Below are positions 19,560 through 28,558 of a DNA stretch of 64,000 nucleotides, piece by piece (within the stretch, counting starts at the first letter, position 1; every line of letters starts with the position of its first letter). Source of the DNA: Rhodospirillales bacterium (GTDB lineage Bacteria; Pseudomonadota; Alphaproteobacteria; Rhodospirillales; Casp-alpha2); contig JABJGO010000066.1 of NCBI GenBank assembly GCA_018662225.1, positions 62,001-126,000 on the forward strand, in the 5' to 3' direction. Under the pieces are notes generated by a model that was given only the letters and a program-made list of their open reading frames with translations, ran no database searches and was not told the origin of the DNA. The position numbers were made by a program, and so were the translations under genes.

Positions 19560-20075
19560 ATGAACCCTGATACCGACATCATTGTCCGGGACGCCCGTTG
19601 GGAAGCGGCTATTCCTGACGTAATTGATCTGTGTGGCGTGGCCGCCGGTGCTGCTTTTCGTGCATCAGCCATTCAGCCAGCCAACGCCGAAGCCTCACTG
19701 GTGTTGGCGGATGATGATTTTGTCGCATCATTGAACCAGCAATATCGTGACAGGGAAGGGCCAACCAACGTTCTGTCATTTGCGGTTTATGATGATGTGG
19801 ATGAATTGGCAGGCCTGCCTGATGGTATGCCTGCCATGTTGGGCGATATCATTGTGGCCTATGACACGACGACGCGCGAAGCACAGCAATCCGGGGTGGT
19901 TCTGGGTGACCATCTACGCCATTTGGTCGTTCATGGAATGTTACACTTGTTGGGATACGATCATATAACTGATGAGCAGGCTTCGGAAATGGAGCCGCTT
20001 GAAACCAGCGTACTGGCCCAATTGGGTGTGGCCGATCCCTATGGCGGCGAAGGTGTGGAACGAAACAATGACTGA
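19560..20075 (+). CDS. ybeY: Endoribonuclease/rRNA maturation factor YbeY
   Basis: Metal-dependent RNase involved in 16S rRNA 3' end maturation and ribosome quality control. The family signature HGMLHLLGYDH, with its three metal-ligand histidines, is near residues 125-135. The ATG at 19560 gives 171 residues and lies four bases after the phoH stop; an upstream GTG at 19530 would overlap phoH and add an unconserved segment. The 3' end overlaps the corC start by eight bases, so translation is likely coupled. Confidence 0.94.
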   Translation: MNPDTDIIVRDARWEAAIPDVIDLCGVAAGAAFRASAIQPANAEASLVLADDDFVASLNQQYRDREGPTNVLSFAVYDDVDELAGLPDGMPAMLGDIIVAYDTTTREAQQSGVVLGDHLRHLVVHGMLHLLGYDHITDEQASEMEPLETSVLAQLGVADPYGGEGVERNND

Positions 20076-21006
20076 GGACCCTCCAGGTTCGGATAAATCG
20101 AGTTCGGACAAAACTGTCCTGCACGGCTCCGCCAGTACCGGCAATGGAACCGGCAGCCGACGCAGTGGGCCTGGCGGCTGGCTTCGTTCCCTATTCGGAT
20201 CGAAGAACGGCGAGGGATCAGCCCGTGATTCCTTTGATGACTGGATCGAAGATCGTGATGACAACGCGCCATTCGATGAGAGTGAGCGCGCGCTGATCGG
20301 CAACGTTCTGGACCTGCATAGCCGGACCATCAATGACGTGATGGTACCCCGTGTGGACATCATTGCGGTTGATGCGGAATTGGGATTCGAAGAGATCATT
20401 GAGATCATGACAGGCAAGGGGCATTCACGCCTGCCGGTCTATCATGAAACCCTCGACGATGTTGTGGGCATGGTTCACATCAAGGATCTGGTTGCATGGC
20501 GCGGCAAGGTTGAAGATTTTTCACTTGAAACCGTGCAGCGGCACATTCTGTTTGTATCGCCGACCATGCGGGTGTTGGAGCTTTTGCTGGAAATGCGCGT
20601 GGCGCGCTCACACATGGCCATCGTTGTGGATGAATATGGCGGTGTGGACGGTCTCGTAACCATTGAAGATCTGGTCGAGGAAATCGTGGGCGAAATCGAA
20701 GACGAGCACGACCGCACGGACGAGCCGGAATTCATTGAACGAAGCGCCGGGGTTTACGAAGTGGATGCCCGCGTCGAAATTGAAGTGTTGGAAAAGACCT
20801 TCGGCCCATTTCTTGATGATGATGAGCGTGAAGATGTTGATACGTTGGGCGGCCTTGTGTTTTCCGTTGCCGGGCACGTGCCAATCCGGGGCGAGCTTGT
20901 GAGGCACCCTGCCGGATTTGAATTCGAGGTTCTGGATGCAGACCCACGCCGTATCAAGCGGGTCAAACTAACCCGGCTTGAACCATTATCCGATACCAAT
21001 GACTAA
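20068..21006 (+). CDS. CorC/HlyC family CBS-domain protein
   Basis: Soluble protein with two CBS domains (about residues 85-210; [14 protein letters not shown] opens the first and [20 protein letters not shown] closes the second) and a C-terminal CorC_HlyC domain (about 225-305). The CBS pair normally binds adenine nucleotides. Despite the old hemolysin C name, these proteins are tied to magnesium or cobalt homeostasis or to YbeX-like ribosome function. The start ATG overlaps the ybeY stop and is preceded by GGAACG. The position ybeY-corC-lnt is the classic operon order (ybeX in E. coli). Confidence 0.92.
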   Translation: MTEDPPGSDKSSSDKTVLHGSASTGNGTGSRRSGPGGWLRSLFGSKNGEGSARDSFDDWIEDRDDNAPFDESERALIGNVLDLHSRTINDVMVPRVDIIAVDAELGFEEIIEIMTGKGHSRLPVYHETLDDVVGMVHIKDLVAWRGKVEDFSLETVQRHILFVSPTMRVLELLLEMRVARSHMAIVVDEYGGVDGLVTIEDLVEEIVGEIEDEHDRTDEPEFIERSAGVYEVDARVEIEVLEKTFGPFLDDDEREDVDTLGGLVFSVAGHVPIRGELVRHPAGFEFEVLDADPRRIKRVKLTRLEPLSDTND

Positions 21007-22615
21007 TCAAATGATCAGCCTGCGTCCTTTTGTGGGCTTACGCCGGTGGGTGGATGGCCGTGGCCGCTGGTCACGCTTGTTGTTGGCGTTGGTGCTGGGT
21101 GGCTTGTCCGGCTGTGTATTTCAGCCTTTATCTTTCTTACCGTTACTGGCCGTATCATTGGTTGGCTTGTTGTGGATAGTCCACAGCAGTCCATCACGCC
21201 GTAGCGCCGCGTTTGCTGGCTGGGTGTTCGGGACCAGCCATTTTTTGGTGGGCCTGTATTGGATCGGTAACGCATTTATGGTGCATGCAGCGCGCCACGC
21301 GATGCTGGCGGTGCCGGCCGTTGTGGCCATGGCGGCGGTGCTTGGTGTTTATATAGCGGTCGTTGTCTGGATTTATCGCCGCCTTGTGCCAGGCTCATCC
21401 GTAACAGCCGGTAGTGTGTTGGTGTTCTCGTCCCTGTGGGTCGGTATGGAGTGGGTCAGAGGATGGGCCTTCACCGGATTTCCGTGGAATTTGATCGGCA
21501 ACATGTGGACCGTATCTGATGCTATGGTGCAAACTGCGGCGCTCGGCGGGGTCTATACCCTTAGCCTCCTGACCGTCGCGATCTTTTCCATGCCCGCCAT
21601 CCTGGGATCACAAACCAGACATCCTTATCCAACCATATTGTGCGGCCTGATCGTGTTGGGCCTCATGTATGGCGGCGGTCTGTATCGATTGTCGGGCGCT
21701 GACAACAACACCGTCCCGGATGTGCGCCTACGTCTTGTTCAGCCTAATATTCCACAAAACCAGAAATGGGCGCGGGATTTACGCGGCGCGCACGTGGCCG
21801 CCCAACTCGAAGCCAGTCTTCTGATGGATAAAATGGGGATGGATAATACGGGGGCGGGTAACACGGACCAGCCACCCACACATATTATCTGGGCGGAAAC
21901 CGCCGTGCCCTACGTTCTGTCGAACGAGCCTGATCTGGTGAAGCTGATCGCCCGGGCGGTTCCGGAAAATGGCCTGTTGATTACAGGATCATTGCGGGCG
22001 GGCGCTAAACCCACAGATGGCGGTCGTCCCCCTGTTTGGAACAGCCTGTTTGTCATTGGTGGTGACGGGAACATTCTGGATACCTATGACAAATCACATC
22101 TGGTTCCATTTGGTGAGTATGTGCCGTTCCGCGATATCCTGCCGATTGCGAAACTGACAGCGGGCGCTGGCAGCTTCGCCACGGGTCAGGGGCGAAGGCG
22201 CATTTCATTGGACGGCCTGCCGCCATTCAGCCCGTTGATTTGCTATGAAATTATCTTCCCCGGTCGCGTGATCGCGGGTGATCAGCCGCGACCATCCTGG
22301 ATATTGAACATCACCAACGACGCATGGTACGGCAAATCCGATGGTCCGTATCAGCATTTTGCCATGGCTCGACTACGCGCGGTCGAAGAGGGCCTGCCGG
22401 TGGTGCGGGTTGCCAACACAGGCATCAGCGGCGTCATTGACGGATATGGTCGCCGTGTTGCCGAACTTGCCTTGGGACAGGCCGGAACGTTGGATTCTGA
22501 TTTGCCTGTCGCCTTGCCCGCAACCCTCTATGCCCGGTGGGGCAATAGCGTGCCGCTTGGCCTCATTATACTCACCCTGATTGGCGGCGTCTTTATCAAC
22601 CGCCGTGGCCTGTAA
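20999..22615 (+). CDS. lnt: Apolipoprotein N-acyltransferase Lnt
   Basis: Inner-membrane enzyme that adds the third acyl chain to the N-terminal cysteine of lipoproteins. The N-terminal half has about six to eight hydrophobic helices. The C-terminal periplasmic nitrilase-like domain shows the catalytic triad contexts: Glu in IIWAETAVPY, Lys in DTYDKSHLVPFGEYVPF, Cys in PLICYEIIFPG. The ATG at 20999 overlaps the corC stop; other ATGs at 20978 and 21011 are possible. A GATGGATAA direct repeat (21823-21831 and 21838-21846) adds a short loop before the catalytic Glu. Confidence 0.95.
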   Translation: MTNQMISLRPFVGLRRWVDGRGRWSRLLLALVLGGLSGCVFQPLSFLPLLAVSLVGLLWIVHSSPSRRSAAFAGWVFGTSHFLVGLYWIGNAFMVHAARHAMLAVPAVVAMAAVLGVYIAVVVWIYRRLVPGSSVTAGSVLVFSSLWVGMEWVRGWAFTGFPWNLIGNMWTVSDAMVQTAALGGVYTLSLLTVAIFSMPAILGSQTRHPYPTILCGLIVLGLMYGGGLYRLSGADNNTVPDVRLRLVQPNIPQNQKWARDLRGAHVAAQLEASLLMDKMGMDNTGAGNTDQPPTHIIWAETAVPYVLSNEPDLVKLIARAVPENGLLITGSLRAGAKPTDGGRPPVWNSLFVIGGDGNILDTYDKSHLVPFGEYVPFRDILPIAKLTAGAGSFATGQGRRRISLDGLPPFSPLICYEIIFPGRVIAGDQPRPSWILNITNDAWYGKSDGPYQHFAMARLRAVEEGLPVVRVANTGISGVIDGYGRRVAELALGQAGTLDSDLPVALPATLYARWGNSVPLGLIILTLIGGVFINRRGL

Positions 22616-22647
22616 GGGTAAAAAGTCGCTCTCTGCGCTCTTTTGGG

Positions 22648-22677
22648 TTGCATAGGGTTGTATGCGCTGCGTATAAT
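22648..22677 (+). promoter_or_regulatory. Possible promoter for the XRE regulator gene
   Basis: A perfect TATAAT (22672-22677) lies 18 bases after TTGCAT (22648-22653), in the gap between lnt and the regulator. The -35 element is weak. A leader of about 105 bases would result. Confidence 0.35.
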
Positions 22678-22791
22678 TCCAATCTAAATCGTGCAATACG
22701 GTGGAACAACGGGTTCAATTGACCATTCGTCTGGTGTAGGGTAATGCCCGAAGCGCCCTTTTACTAAAGTCTAGCTCGCAAAGATAATCAT

Positions 22792-23268
22792 ATGACCAAA
22801 TCAAACTCAGCTCGATCCGAAAAACCCCGCAAGGTACGCCGGTTACCACCAGGAACGCCTAACCCAGTTGACATTCATGTTGGTGCGCGTGTTCGCCTTC
22901 GACGCACCCTTCTCGGCATTAGCCAGGAACGTCTTGGCGACGCTGTTGGTCTGACATTTCAACAAATTCAAAAATACGAGCGTGGCGCAAACCGTATTGG
23001 TGCTTCGCGCATTTATGAGTTGAGCCGCATTCTGGATGTCCCGGTATCGTTCTTTTTCGAAGATATGCCCGACGAGCTGGAAACCCATGAAGGCCGGTTC
23101 AGCGCAGGCTTGCGTGACAAGGAGCAGGGCACCTATGAAGCCGACCCGCTGGCCCGCCGTGAAACGCTGGAGCTTGTCCGTGCTTATTACAAGATTACCG
23201 ACCCCAAGGTCCGCAAGCGCATGTTTGAGCTGACCAAGACCCTGGCGAAGGCCGATCTGGAAGACTGA
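22792..23268 (+). CDS. XRE family helix-turn-helix transcriptional regulator
   Basis: A 158-residue regulator with a Cro/C1-type helix-turn-helix at about residues 22-78 (VRLRRTLLGISQERLGDAV, then TFQQIQKYERGANRIGASRI). The remaining helical C-terminus (about 80-158) has no recognised ligand site. A gene of this type is commonly found between lnt and metK in alphaproteobacteria; its target genes cannot be read here. It has its own upstream gap with a possible promoter. Confidence 0.9.
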   Translation: MTKSNSARSEKPRKVRRLPPGTPNPVDIHVGARVRLRRTLLGISQERLGDAVGLTFQQIQKYERGANRIGASRIYELSRILDVPVSFFFEDMPDELETHEGRFSAGLRDKEQGTYEADPLARRETLELVRAYYKITDPKVRKRMFELTKTLAKADLED

Positions 23269-23404
23269 TGCTGTCAAACTTGCCGACCTTAACCTTTGGT
23301 GAGACCAGCCTCGTTTACTCGTCGAATCTCAACATTTTTGTTGACGCCATAGCCAATGTGCGCGACAAGTCAGTCGTTCCGGTGCCTTCGTTGAGGCTTG
23401 GGAC

Positions 23405-23456
23405 CGTGGATAGATTTCAGCTACTTGCCACCACGTAAAAAAAGGGACTAAGTGGG
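23405..23456 (+). promoter_or_regulatory. SAM-II-like riboswitch (H-type pseudoknot) in the metK leader
   Basis: Stem 1 is CGTGG (23405-23409) with CCACG (23431-23435). Stem 2 is CTACTT (23421-23426), inside the loop of stem 1, with AAGTGG (23450-23455), six pairs including one G-U. This is a pseudoknot of SAM-II topology. The loop holds GATTT (23413-23417) and CTTGC (23424-23428), and the joining region is A-rich followed by ACTAAG. These correspond to the conserved GAUUU, CUUGC and GCUAAA elements I recall for SAM-II. Its place upstream of S-adenosylmethionine synthetase fits. The downstream CCCCCTT (23485-23491) could pair with the AAGGAGG ribosome-binding site. Confidence 0.7.
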
Positions 23457-23537
23457 CGATTTTGGCGGCGATAAGCCGTTACAGCCCCCTTGGAAATTGA
23501 TTGTGAATTTTCTGCTCACTTGAAGGAGGGCATTGCA

Positions 23538-24731
23538 TTGTCTAGTTCCAGTTATCTTTTTACCAGTGAATCCGTCTCTGAAGGTCATCCCGATAAAGTC
23601 AGCGACCGCATTTCCGATGCCATTGTTGACGCCTTTCTGACCGCCGACCCTATGTCGCGCGTTGCCTGTGAAACACTAACGACCACCAACCGTATCGTCA
23701 TCGCTGGCGAAGTTCGCGGCCCGGCACCGATGGTTGATTCCAGCGGCGACGTGGATAAGGCGCACATCGAAGACATCGCCCGCGCCGCTGTCAAAGACAT
23801 TGGTTACGAGCAGGATGGCTTCCATTGGAAAAACTCCAAAGTCGCTGTTCATCTGCATGCCCAATCAGCCGACATCGCTGTTGGTGTTGATGCGGCTGGT
23901 AACAAAGACGAAGGCGCTGGTGATCAAGGCATCATGTTTGGCTACGCCTGTACCGAAACTGATGTGCTGATGCCTGCCCCAATCCACCTGTCACATGGTA
24001 TTTTAAAGTCGTTGGCCGAAGCCCGCCATTCCGGCGCAGAGCCTGGCCTTGGCCCGGATTCAAAAAGCCAGATCACGTTGCGTTACGAAAATGGCAAGCC
24101 TGTTGCCGCGACCAGTGTTGTGGTTTCAACGCAGCACTCGGGCGACCTGTCACAGGAAGAGGTTCGTGAAATTGTTCGCCCCCATGTGACCAATGTTCTG
24201 CCTGATGGCTGGATGTGTGATGAGAGCGAGTTCTATGTAAATCCCACCGGCATCTTTGTCATTGGCGGCCCAGATGGTGACGCTGGCCTTACAGGGCGCA
24301 AGATTATTGTTGATACCTATGGTGGCGCGGCCCCTCACGGTGGCGGTGCCTTTTCTGGCAAAGACCCCACCAAGGTTGATCGCTCTGCTGCCTATGCTGC
24401 GCGTTATCTGGCCAAGAATGTGGTTGCCGCTGGTCTCGCCGACAAGTGCACCATTCAGTTGGCGTATGCCATCGGCGTTTCCAAGCCGCTCTCCGTATAC
24501 ATCGATACCGCCGGTACAGGCCGTGTGGATGAAGACAAGCTTGTGGCTACGTTGATGGAAATGGTTGATCTGTCGCCACGCGGCATTCGTGAGCACCTGA
24601 ATCTGAGCCGTCCGATCTATGCACGGACTGCGGCTTATGGTCACTTCGGTCGTAACGTTGATTCCGATGGTGGGTTCTCATGGGAAGCGACCACGCTGGT
24701 CGACGACCTGAAATCAGCATTCGGCGTTTAG
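23538..24731 (+). CDS. metK: S-adenosylmethionine synthetase
   Basis: Makes S-adenosylmethionine from methionine and ATP. Typical segments are [20 protein letters not shown] at residues 6-25, the P-loop-like [20 protein letters not shown], and [10 protein letters not shown]. The TTG at 23538 is chosen because AAGGAGG sits eight bases before it and the protein then has 397 residues; an upstream TTG at 23490 adds 16 residues with no ribosome-binding site. A SAM-II-like leader lies about 80 bases upstream, so product feedback on expression is likely. trmB starts directly after the stop. Confidence 0.97.
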   Translation: MSSSSYLFTSESVSEGHPDKVSDRISDAIVDAFLTADPMSRVACETLTTTNRIVIAGEVRGPAPMVDSSGDVDKAHIEDIARAAVKDIGYEQDGFHWKNSKVAVHLHAQSADIAVGVDAAGNKDEGAGDQGIMFGYACTETDVLMPAPIHLSHGILKSLAEARHSGAEPGLGPDSKSQITLRYENGKPVAATSVVVSTQHSGDLSQEEVREIVRPHVTNVLPDGWMCDESEFYVNPTGIFVIGGPDGDAGLTGRKIIVDTYGGAAPHGGGAFSGKDPTKVDRSAAYAARYLAKNVVAAGLADKCTIQLAYAIGVSKPLSVYIDTAGTGRVDEDKLVATLMEMVDLSPRGIREHLNLSRPIYARTAAYGHFGRNVDSDGGFSWEATTLVDDLKSAFGV

Positions 24732-25466
24732 TTGAGCGAACCAGAACCCGATCCAGAAAAATCATCACGGTTTTATGGCCGACGCCAGGGGCACGCTTTA
24801 CGCCCCCGGCGGCGTCAGCTTATGGAAACGGTGCTGCCGCGTATTCGTGTACCGCTTCCTGATGACAGCTCGACCTTAAGCCTCGACGGATTATTCGACG
24901 GACCCAAGCGCGCCTATTGGATGGAAATCGGGTTCGGCAGTGGCGAGCATCTTGCTGCACTGGCAGAAGCAAACCCGGATATCGGCTTTATTGGCTGTGA
25001 GCCCTTTATCAATGGCGTGGCCGCTCTGGTTTCTGTCATCGATGAACGCAAGCTGGAAAACATCCGCATCTTTGATGACGATGTGAACCTGTTATTTGCG
25101 TCTCTGCCTGACGCCTGTTTCGACCGCATCTACCTGCCTTATGCGGACCCGTGGCCCAAGACCCGGCATCATCGCCGCCGAATGGTTCAACCCAATACGG
25201 TGGTCACCTTTTCGCGCCTGTTACAGGACGACGCAGAGTTTCGATTTGCCAGTGACCATATGCCATATATTCAATGGACACTGGGCCACGTCACAGACAA
25301 CAGCGACTTCCAGTGGCTGGCCCGCAGCGCCGCCGACTGGCGCACGCGGCCCACGGATAGCATCGAAACCCGCTATGAAGCCAAGGCGCGTGGCAAAGGT
25401 TCCGCCTGCGTCTACTTACAATTCAGGCGCCGGGGTCGGGCCGGAGTCGGGCCAGAGCCGGAATAG
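24732..25466 (+). CDS. trmB: tRNA (guanine-N7-)-methyltransferase TrmB
   Basis: Methylates G46 in the variable loop of tRNAs with S-adenosylmethionine. Motifs: EIGFGSGEHLAALAEANP (SAM binding, near residues 64-81), the acidic GCEPFINGV, and YLPYADPWPKTRHHRRR, the signature tRNA-binding/catalytic stretch near 136-152. The TTG start abuts the metK stop codon, so the SAM maker and a SAM user appear to be one transcript. The C-terminus after the conserved RGKGSACVYLQF is a short Gly/Arg/Glu tail produced by an 11-base direct repeat (25435-25456). Confidence 0.95.
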   Translation: MSEPEPDPEKSSRFYGRRQGHALRPRRRQLMETVLPRIRVPLPDDSSTLSLDGLFDGPKRAYWMEIGFGSGEHLAALAEANPDIGFIGCEPFINGVAALVSVIDERKLENIRIFDDDVNLLFASLPDACFDRIYLPYADPWPKTRHHRRRMVQPNTVVTFSRLLQDDAEFRFASDHMPYIQWTLGHVTDNSDFQWLARSAADWRTRPTDSIETRYEAKARGKGSACVYLQFRRRGRAGVGPEPE

Positions 25467-25562
25467 ATAACTAAACACCCTTGTCAAACGACACGATGTG
25501 GGTGTATACCCCTGATCAATTCAACACGTTACTCGTTAGGCCGATCTTTAACGGTTTGGTGG

Positions 25563-25587
25563 GGTGGGCCTCTGGCCCGCCTTTTTT
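25563..25587 (+). terminator. Intrinsic terminator after metK-trmB
   Basis: GGTGGGCC-TCT-GGCCCGCC forms an eight-pair stem (one G-U) followed by six T. It ends the metK-trmB unit and sits 37 bases before the rimP start, so the rimP operon promoter must overlap or follow it, or transcription reads through. Confidence 0.88.
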
Positions 25588-25623
25588 GTTATCTATAAGC
25601 CATTGAAATCAGGTTGGAAGCCA

Positions 25624-26115
25624 TTGGATTTAACGGACCGCATCAACGCCATCATCGAACCCACTGTCATTGACATGGGATACGATCTGGTGCGCACGCA
25701 TATCAAGGGCGCTGATCGCCTGCAGGTACAAATCATGGCCGAGCGGGCCGATGGTACCGGCATGGGCGTGGCTGATTGCGCCACCTTAAGCCGCGCCATT
25801 GCGGCCTTGCTTGATGTGGAAGATCCGATCTCTAAAGGCTACACGCTGGAGGTCAGCTCACCGGGCATTGATCGCCCACTGGTCAAGCTCAGCGATTTTG
25901 AACGCTTTGTGGGCTTCGATGTGCGCATTGATGCTGAGCGCCCGGTCGATGGCCGTCGCCGGTTTACCGGCCCCATTTCTGCGGTCAAGGACGAGATCGT
26001 TGCCATCAAAACCGATGGTGGTGAAATTGAAATACCGTTCGATCACATCGCACGGGCAAAACTTCTGCTTACAGACCGGTTGATTGCCGCTGCGACAGAA
26101 AAAGGACTTTCATAA
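25624..26115 (+). CDS. rimP: Ribosome maturation factor RimP
   Basis: Assists assembly of the 30S subunit. The conserved core TDRINAIIEPTVIDMGYDLV opens the protein and LEVSSPGIDRPL is the family hallmark in the middle domain; an SH3-like C-terminal domain follows. The TTG at 25624 (MDLTDRINA in translation, 163 residues) is preferred over a longer frame from 25564, because the latter would begin inside the terminator hairpin. It is the first gene of the rimP-nusA-infB-rbfA-truB-rpsO-pnp block. Confidence 0.92.
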   Translation: MDLTDRINAIIEPTVIDMGYDLVRTHIKGADRLQVQIMAERADGTGMGVADCATLSRAIAALLDVEDPISKGYTLEVSSPGIDRPLVKLSDFERFVGFDVRIDAERPVDGRRRFTGPISAVKDEIVAIKTDGGEIEIPFDHIARAKLLLTDRLIAAATEKGLS

Positions 26116-26181
26116 TTGGTGCCCGTTGTACCAGATTGTGTGAATTGAAATAACGTTAACTAGGACAGACAGAGAACCGTC

Positions 26182-27774
26182 ATGGAAACCGAAGCAGTAT
26201 ACGCGCGACCCGAATTATTGACCGTAGCAGACACCGTAGCCCGTGATAAATCCATCGATCGCGATGAGGTTATCGAGGCAATGGAACAGGCTATCCAAAA
26301 AGCCGGCCGGTCCAAATATGGTCACGAACATGATATTCGCGCCACGATCGACCGTACCACGGGCGCTATTTCTCTGGCCCGCTATCAAGAAGTTGTTGGC
26401 TCGGTGGAAGAAATCGAAAACGAGGTTGCTCAGCTTCTGTTACCCGAAGCCCAGAAAATCAAGGCCGATGCCGAAGTTGGTGAATTTCTGATTGATCCCC
26501 TGCCGCCTATCGATTTTGGCCGTATTGCTGCCCAAACCGCCAAACAGGTGATCGTCCAGCGTGTGCGTGAAGCCGAGCGTACCCGTCAGTACGCTGAGTA
26601 CAAAGAACGTAAGGGCGAGATCGTCAACGGTCTGGTCAAGCGTATCGAGTATGGCAACATCATCGTTGATCTGGGCCGAGCCGAAGCCCTGCTGCGCCGT
26701 GATGAGTCGATCCCGAGAGAGCACTTCAACAATGGCGACCGCATTCGTGCCTACATTATGGATGTGCGCGAAGAACAGCGCGGTCCGCAAATTTTCCTTT
26801 CCCGTACACACAACGATTTCATGGCAAAGCTTTTTGCCCAGGAAGTGCCGGAAATTTATGACGGCGTGATTGAAATTATGTCCGTGGCACGTGATCCCGG
26901 ATCACGCGCCAAGATTGCTGTGTTGTCTAATGATTCCAGCATTGATCCGGTTGGTCCTTGTATTGGTATGCGTGGTTCACGCGTTCAGGCCGTTGTGGGC
27001 GAATTGCAGGGTGAGAAAATCGACATCATCCAGTGGACCACTGATCCCGCCGCGTTCATCGTCAACGCACTGGCCCCGGCCGAAGTGGCCAAAGTTGTTC
27101 TGGATGAAGAAAAGCAGAATATCGAAGTAGTGGTTCCTGACGAACAACTTTCGCTGGCTATTGGCCGGCGTGGCCAAAACGTTCGTTTGGCTTCTCAGCT
27201 TTCCGGCTGGAGCATCGATATCATGACGGAGGCCGCAGAAAGCGAAAAGCATCGCGAAGAATTCAATACCCGTTCGCAGATGTTCATCGAGGCCCTGGAT
27301 GTGGATGATGTTATTGCGCACCTTCTGGTCACCGAGGGTTTCTCGGCCATCGAAGAAGTGGCGTTCGTTCCCGTTGAAGACCTCGTTGATATCGAAGGCT
27401 TCGATGAAGGAATCGCTGAAGAATTGCGTGTTCGTGCCCGCACCTATTTGGAGCAGCAGGAAGCCGTTCTGACCGAACGCTCCAAGGAACTGGGTCTCGA
27501 TGATGATATGCAAGGCCTTCCAGGCGTTGTGCCGGCTATGCTGGTTGCATTGGGCGAACAGGATATCAAAACCCGTGATGACCTGGCCGATTTGGCTGGT
27601 GATGAGTTGATCGAACTGCTTCAGGGCGCTTCATACAAGGAGGTCCCAACAGCAACGCAGGCCGATGAGATCATTATGGCCGCCCGAGCACACTGGTTCG
27701 AAGACGAAGAAGCTGCACCAGAAGCAGCAGAAGAGGAAGTCGCAGCCGAAGATGGCGGAGAAGCAGAGGCCTGA
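26182..27774 (+). CDS. nusA: Transcription termination/antitermination factor NusA
   Basis: Binds RNA polymerase and nascent RNA, modulating pausing, termination and rRNA antitermination. Order of domains: N-terminal polymerase-binding domain (1-125), S1 domain (about 130-200, GEIVNGLVKRIEYGNIIVDL), two KH domains (about 230-350, GPCIGMRGSRVQAVVGEL and LSLAIGRRGQNVRLASQL), and helix-hairpin-helix C-terminal acidic repeats (about 370-500) as in proteobacteria. The protein ends in a Glu/Ala-rich tail. At 530 residues it is of normal length. Confidence 0.97.
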   Translation: METEAVYARPELLTVADTVARDKSIDRDEVIEAMEQAIQKAGRSKYGHEHDIRATIDRTTGAISLARYQEVVGSVEEIENEVAQLLLPEAQKIKADAEVGEFLIDPLPPIDFGRIAAQTAKQVIVQRVREAERTRQYAEYKERKGEIVNGLVKRIEYGNIIVDLGRAEALLRRDESIPREHFNNGDRIRAYIMDVREEQRGPQIFLSRTHNDFMAKLFAQEVPEIYDGVIEIMSVARDPGSRAKIAVLSNDSSIDPVGPCIGMRGSRVQAVVGELQGEKIDIIQWTTDPAAFIVNALAPAEVAKVVLDEEKQNIEVVVPDEQLSLAIGRRGQNVRLASQLSGWSIDIMTEAAESEKHREEFNTRSQMFIEALDVDDVIAHLLVTEGFSAIEEVAFVPVEDLVDIEGFDEGIAEELRVRARTYLEQQEAVLTERSKELGLDDDMQGLPGVVPAMLVALGEQDIKTRDDLADLAGDELIELLQGASYKEVPTATQADEIIMAARAHWFEDEEAAPEAAEEEVAAEDGGEAEA

Positions 27775-27809
27775 TTGGCCCAGATGGGACGAACAGAGGA
27801 TAAGCAGTT

Positions 27810-28508
27810 ATGGCGTCACGCCAGCGCAAGCAAGACCGTAAAGGCGTTGAAAGTGGTGCCGAAAACAATGGCTCTATGCGAAAATGTATCGCTTCGGGCC
27901 AAAGTTTCCCCCCCGAATTGCTTATTCGGTTTGTTGTGGGTCCGGACAATTTTGTGGTTCCGGATCTGGAAGAGCGGTTACCGGGACGGGGTTTTTGGTT
28001 GAGTGCCGACCCGGATATGATAAATACAGCCTGCGCTAGGCAGTTGTTTAGTAAAGCAGCTCGGCAAAAGGTTGAATTTTCGCCCACGTTGGCGGAAGAC
28101 GTTGAAAGATTACTGGTCCGGCGTTGTCTGGATCGGGTGTCGCTGGCAAGACGGGCCGGACAGGCCGTCGCCGGATTTGAGAAGGCCTCAATCTGGTTAC
28201 GTAAGAGCGGCCGCAAGGGAAGTGTTATACTCGAAGCATCGGATGGTGCCTCGGGTGGAAAAGAAAAGTTCAGGCGGTTGGCTGGTGATGCCACTGTTAT
28301 TGATCTTTTCAGTGCCGACGAACTTGGCGGCGCGATGGGAAGTGAGCGAACTGTTCATTTGGTGATTGCACCGGGTGGATTGGCTGATGGGATTTTACGT
28401 GAAACACAGCGTCTGGCTGGATTTCGTAAAACACCAACAGTCGAAGATGACGAGCCAGAAGAGCCAGAAGAGCCAGAAGAGCCAGAAGAGATAGACGAAA
28501 TTAACTAA
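27810..28508 (+). CDS. YlxR (DUF448) and L7Ae-like RNA-binding fusion protein
   Basis: Residues about 20-95 are a YlxR/DUF448 domain (MRKCIASGQSFPPELLIRFV, then RGFWLSADP), an RNA-binding fold found between nusA and infB in many bacteria. Residues about 105-205 resemble the L7Ae/YlxQ ribosomal-protein fold (RVSLARRAGQAVAGFEKA). Fusion of the two is usual in alphaproteobacteria, where it is annotated only as an RNA-binding protein. The C-terminus is a run of Glu-Pro-Glu repeats from a 9-base tandem repeat. GAGGA precedes the ATG. Confidence 0.9.
   Translation: MASRQRKQDRKGVESGAENNGSMRKCIASGQSFPPELLIRFVVGPDNFVVPDLEERLPGRGFWLSADPDMINTACARQLFSKAARQKVEFSPTLAEDVERLLVRRCLDRVSLARRAGQAVAGFEKASIWLRKSGRKGSVILEASDGASGGKEKFRRLAGDATVIDLFSADELGGAMGSERTVHLVIAPGGLADGILRETQRLAGFRKTPTVEDDEPEEPEEPEEPEEIDEIN
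28452..28487 (+). repeat. Four 9-base tandem units at the ylxR 3' end
   Basis: Four perfect copies of GAGCCAGAA encode a repeating Glu-Pro-Glu tail. The unit keeps the reading frame, so copy number can change without breaking the protein. Confidence 0.9.
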
Positions 28509-28558
28509 CCAGCAGCTCTGCTGCCAAATTGCCGCGATTGCAAAAGTGAAAGAACGAC

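Noticed and set aside
22719-22747. TTGACC plus TAATGC as promoter for the XRE gene
   Set aside because: The -10 candidate matches only two of six consensus bases; the upstream TATAAT is better.
25564-25623. Upstream start for rimP at 25564
   Set aside because: It would begin inside an eight-pair terminator stem and T-run and adds an unconserved hydrophobic peptide.
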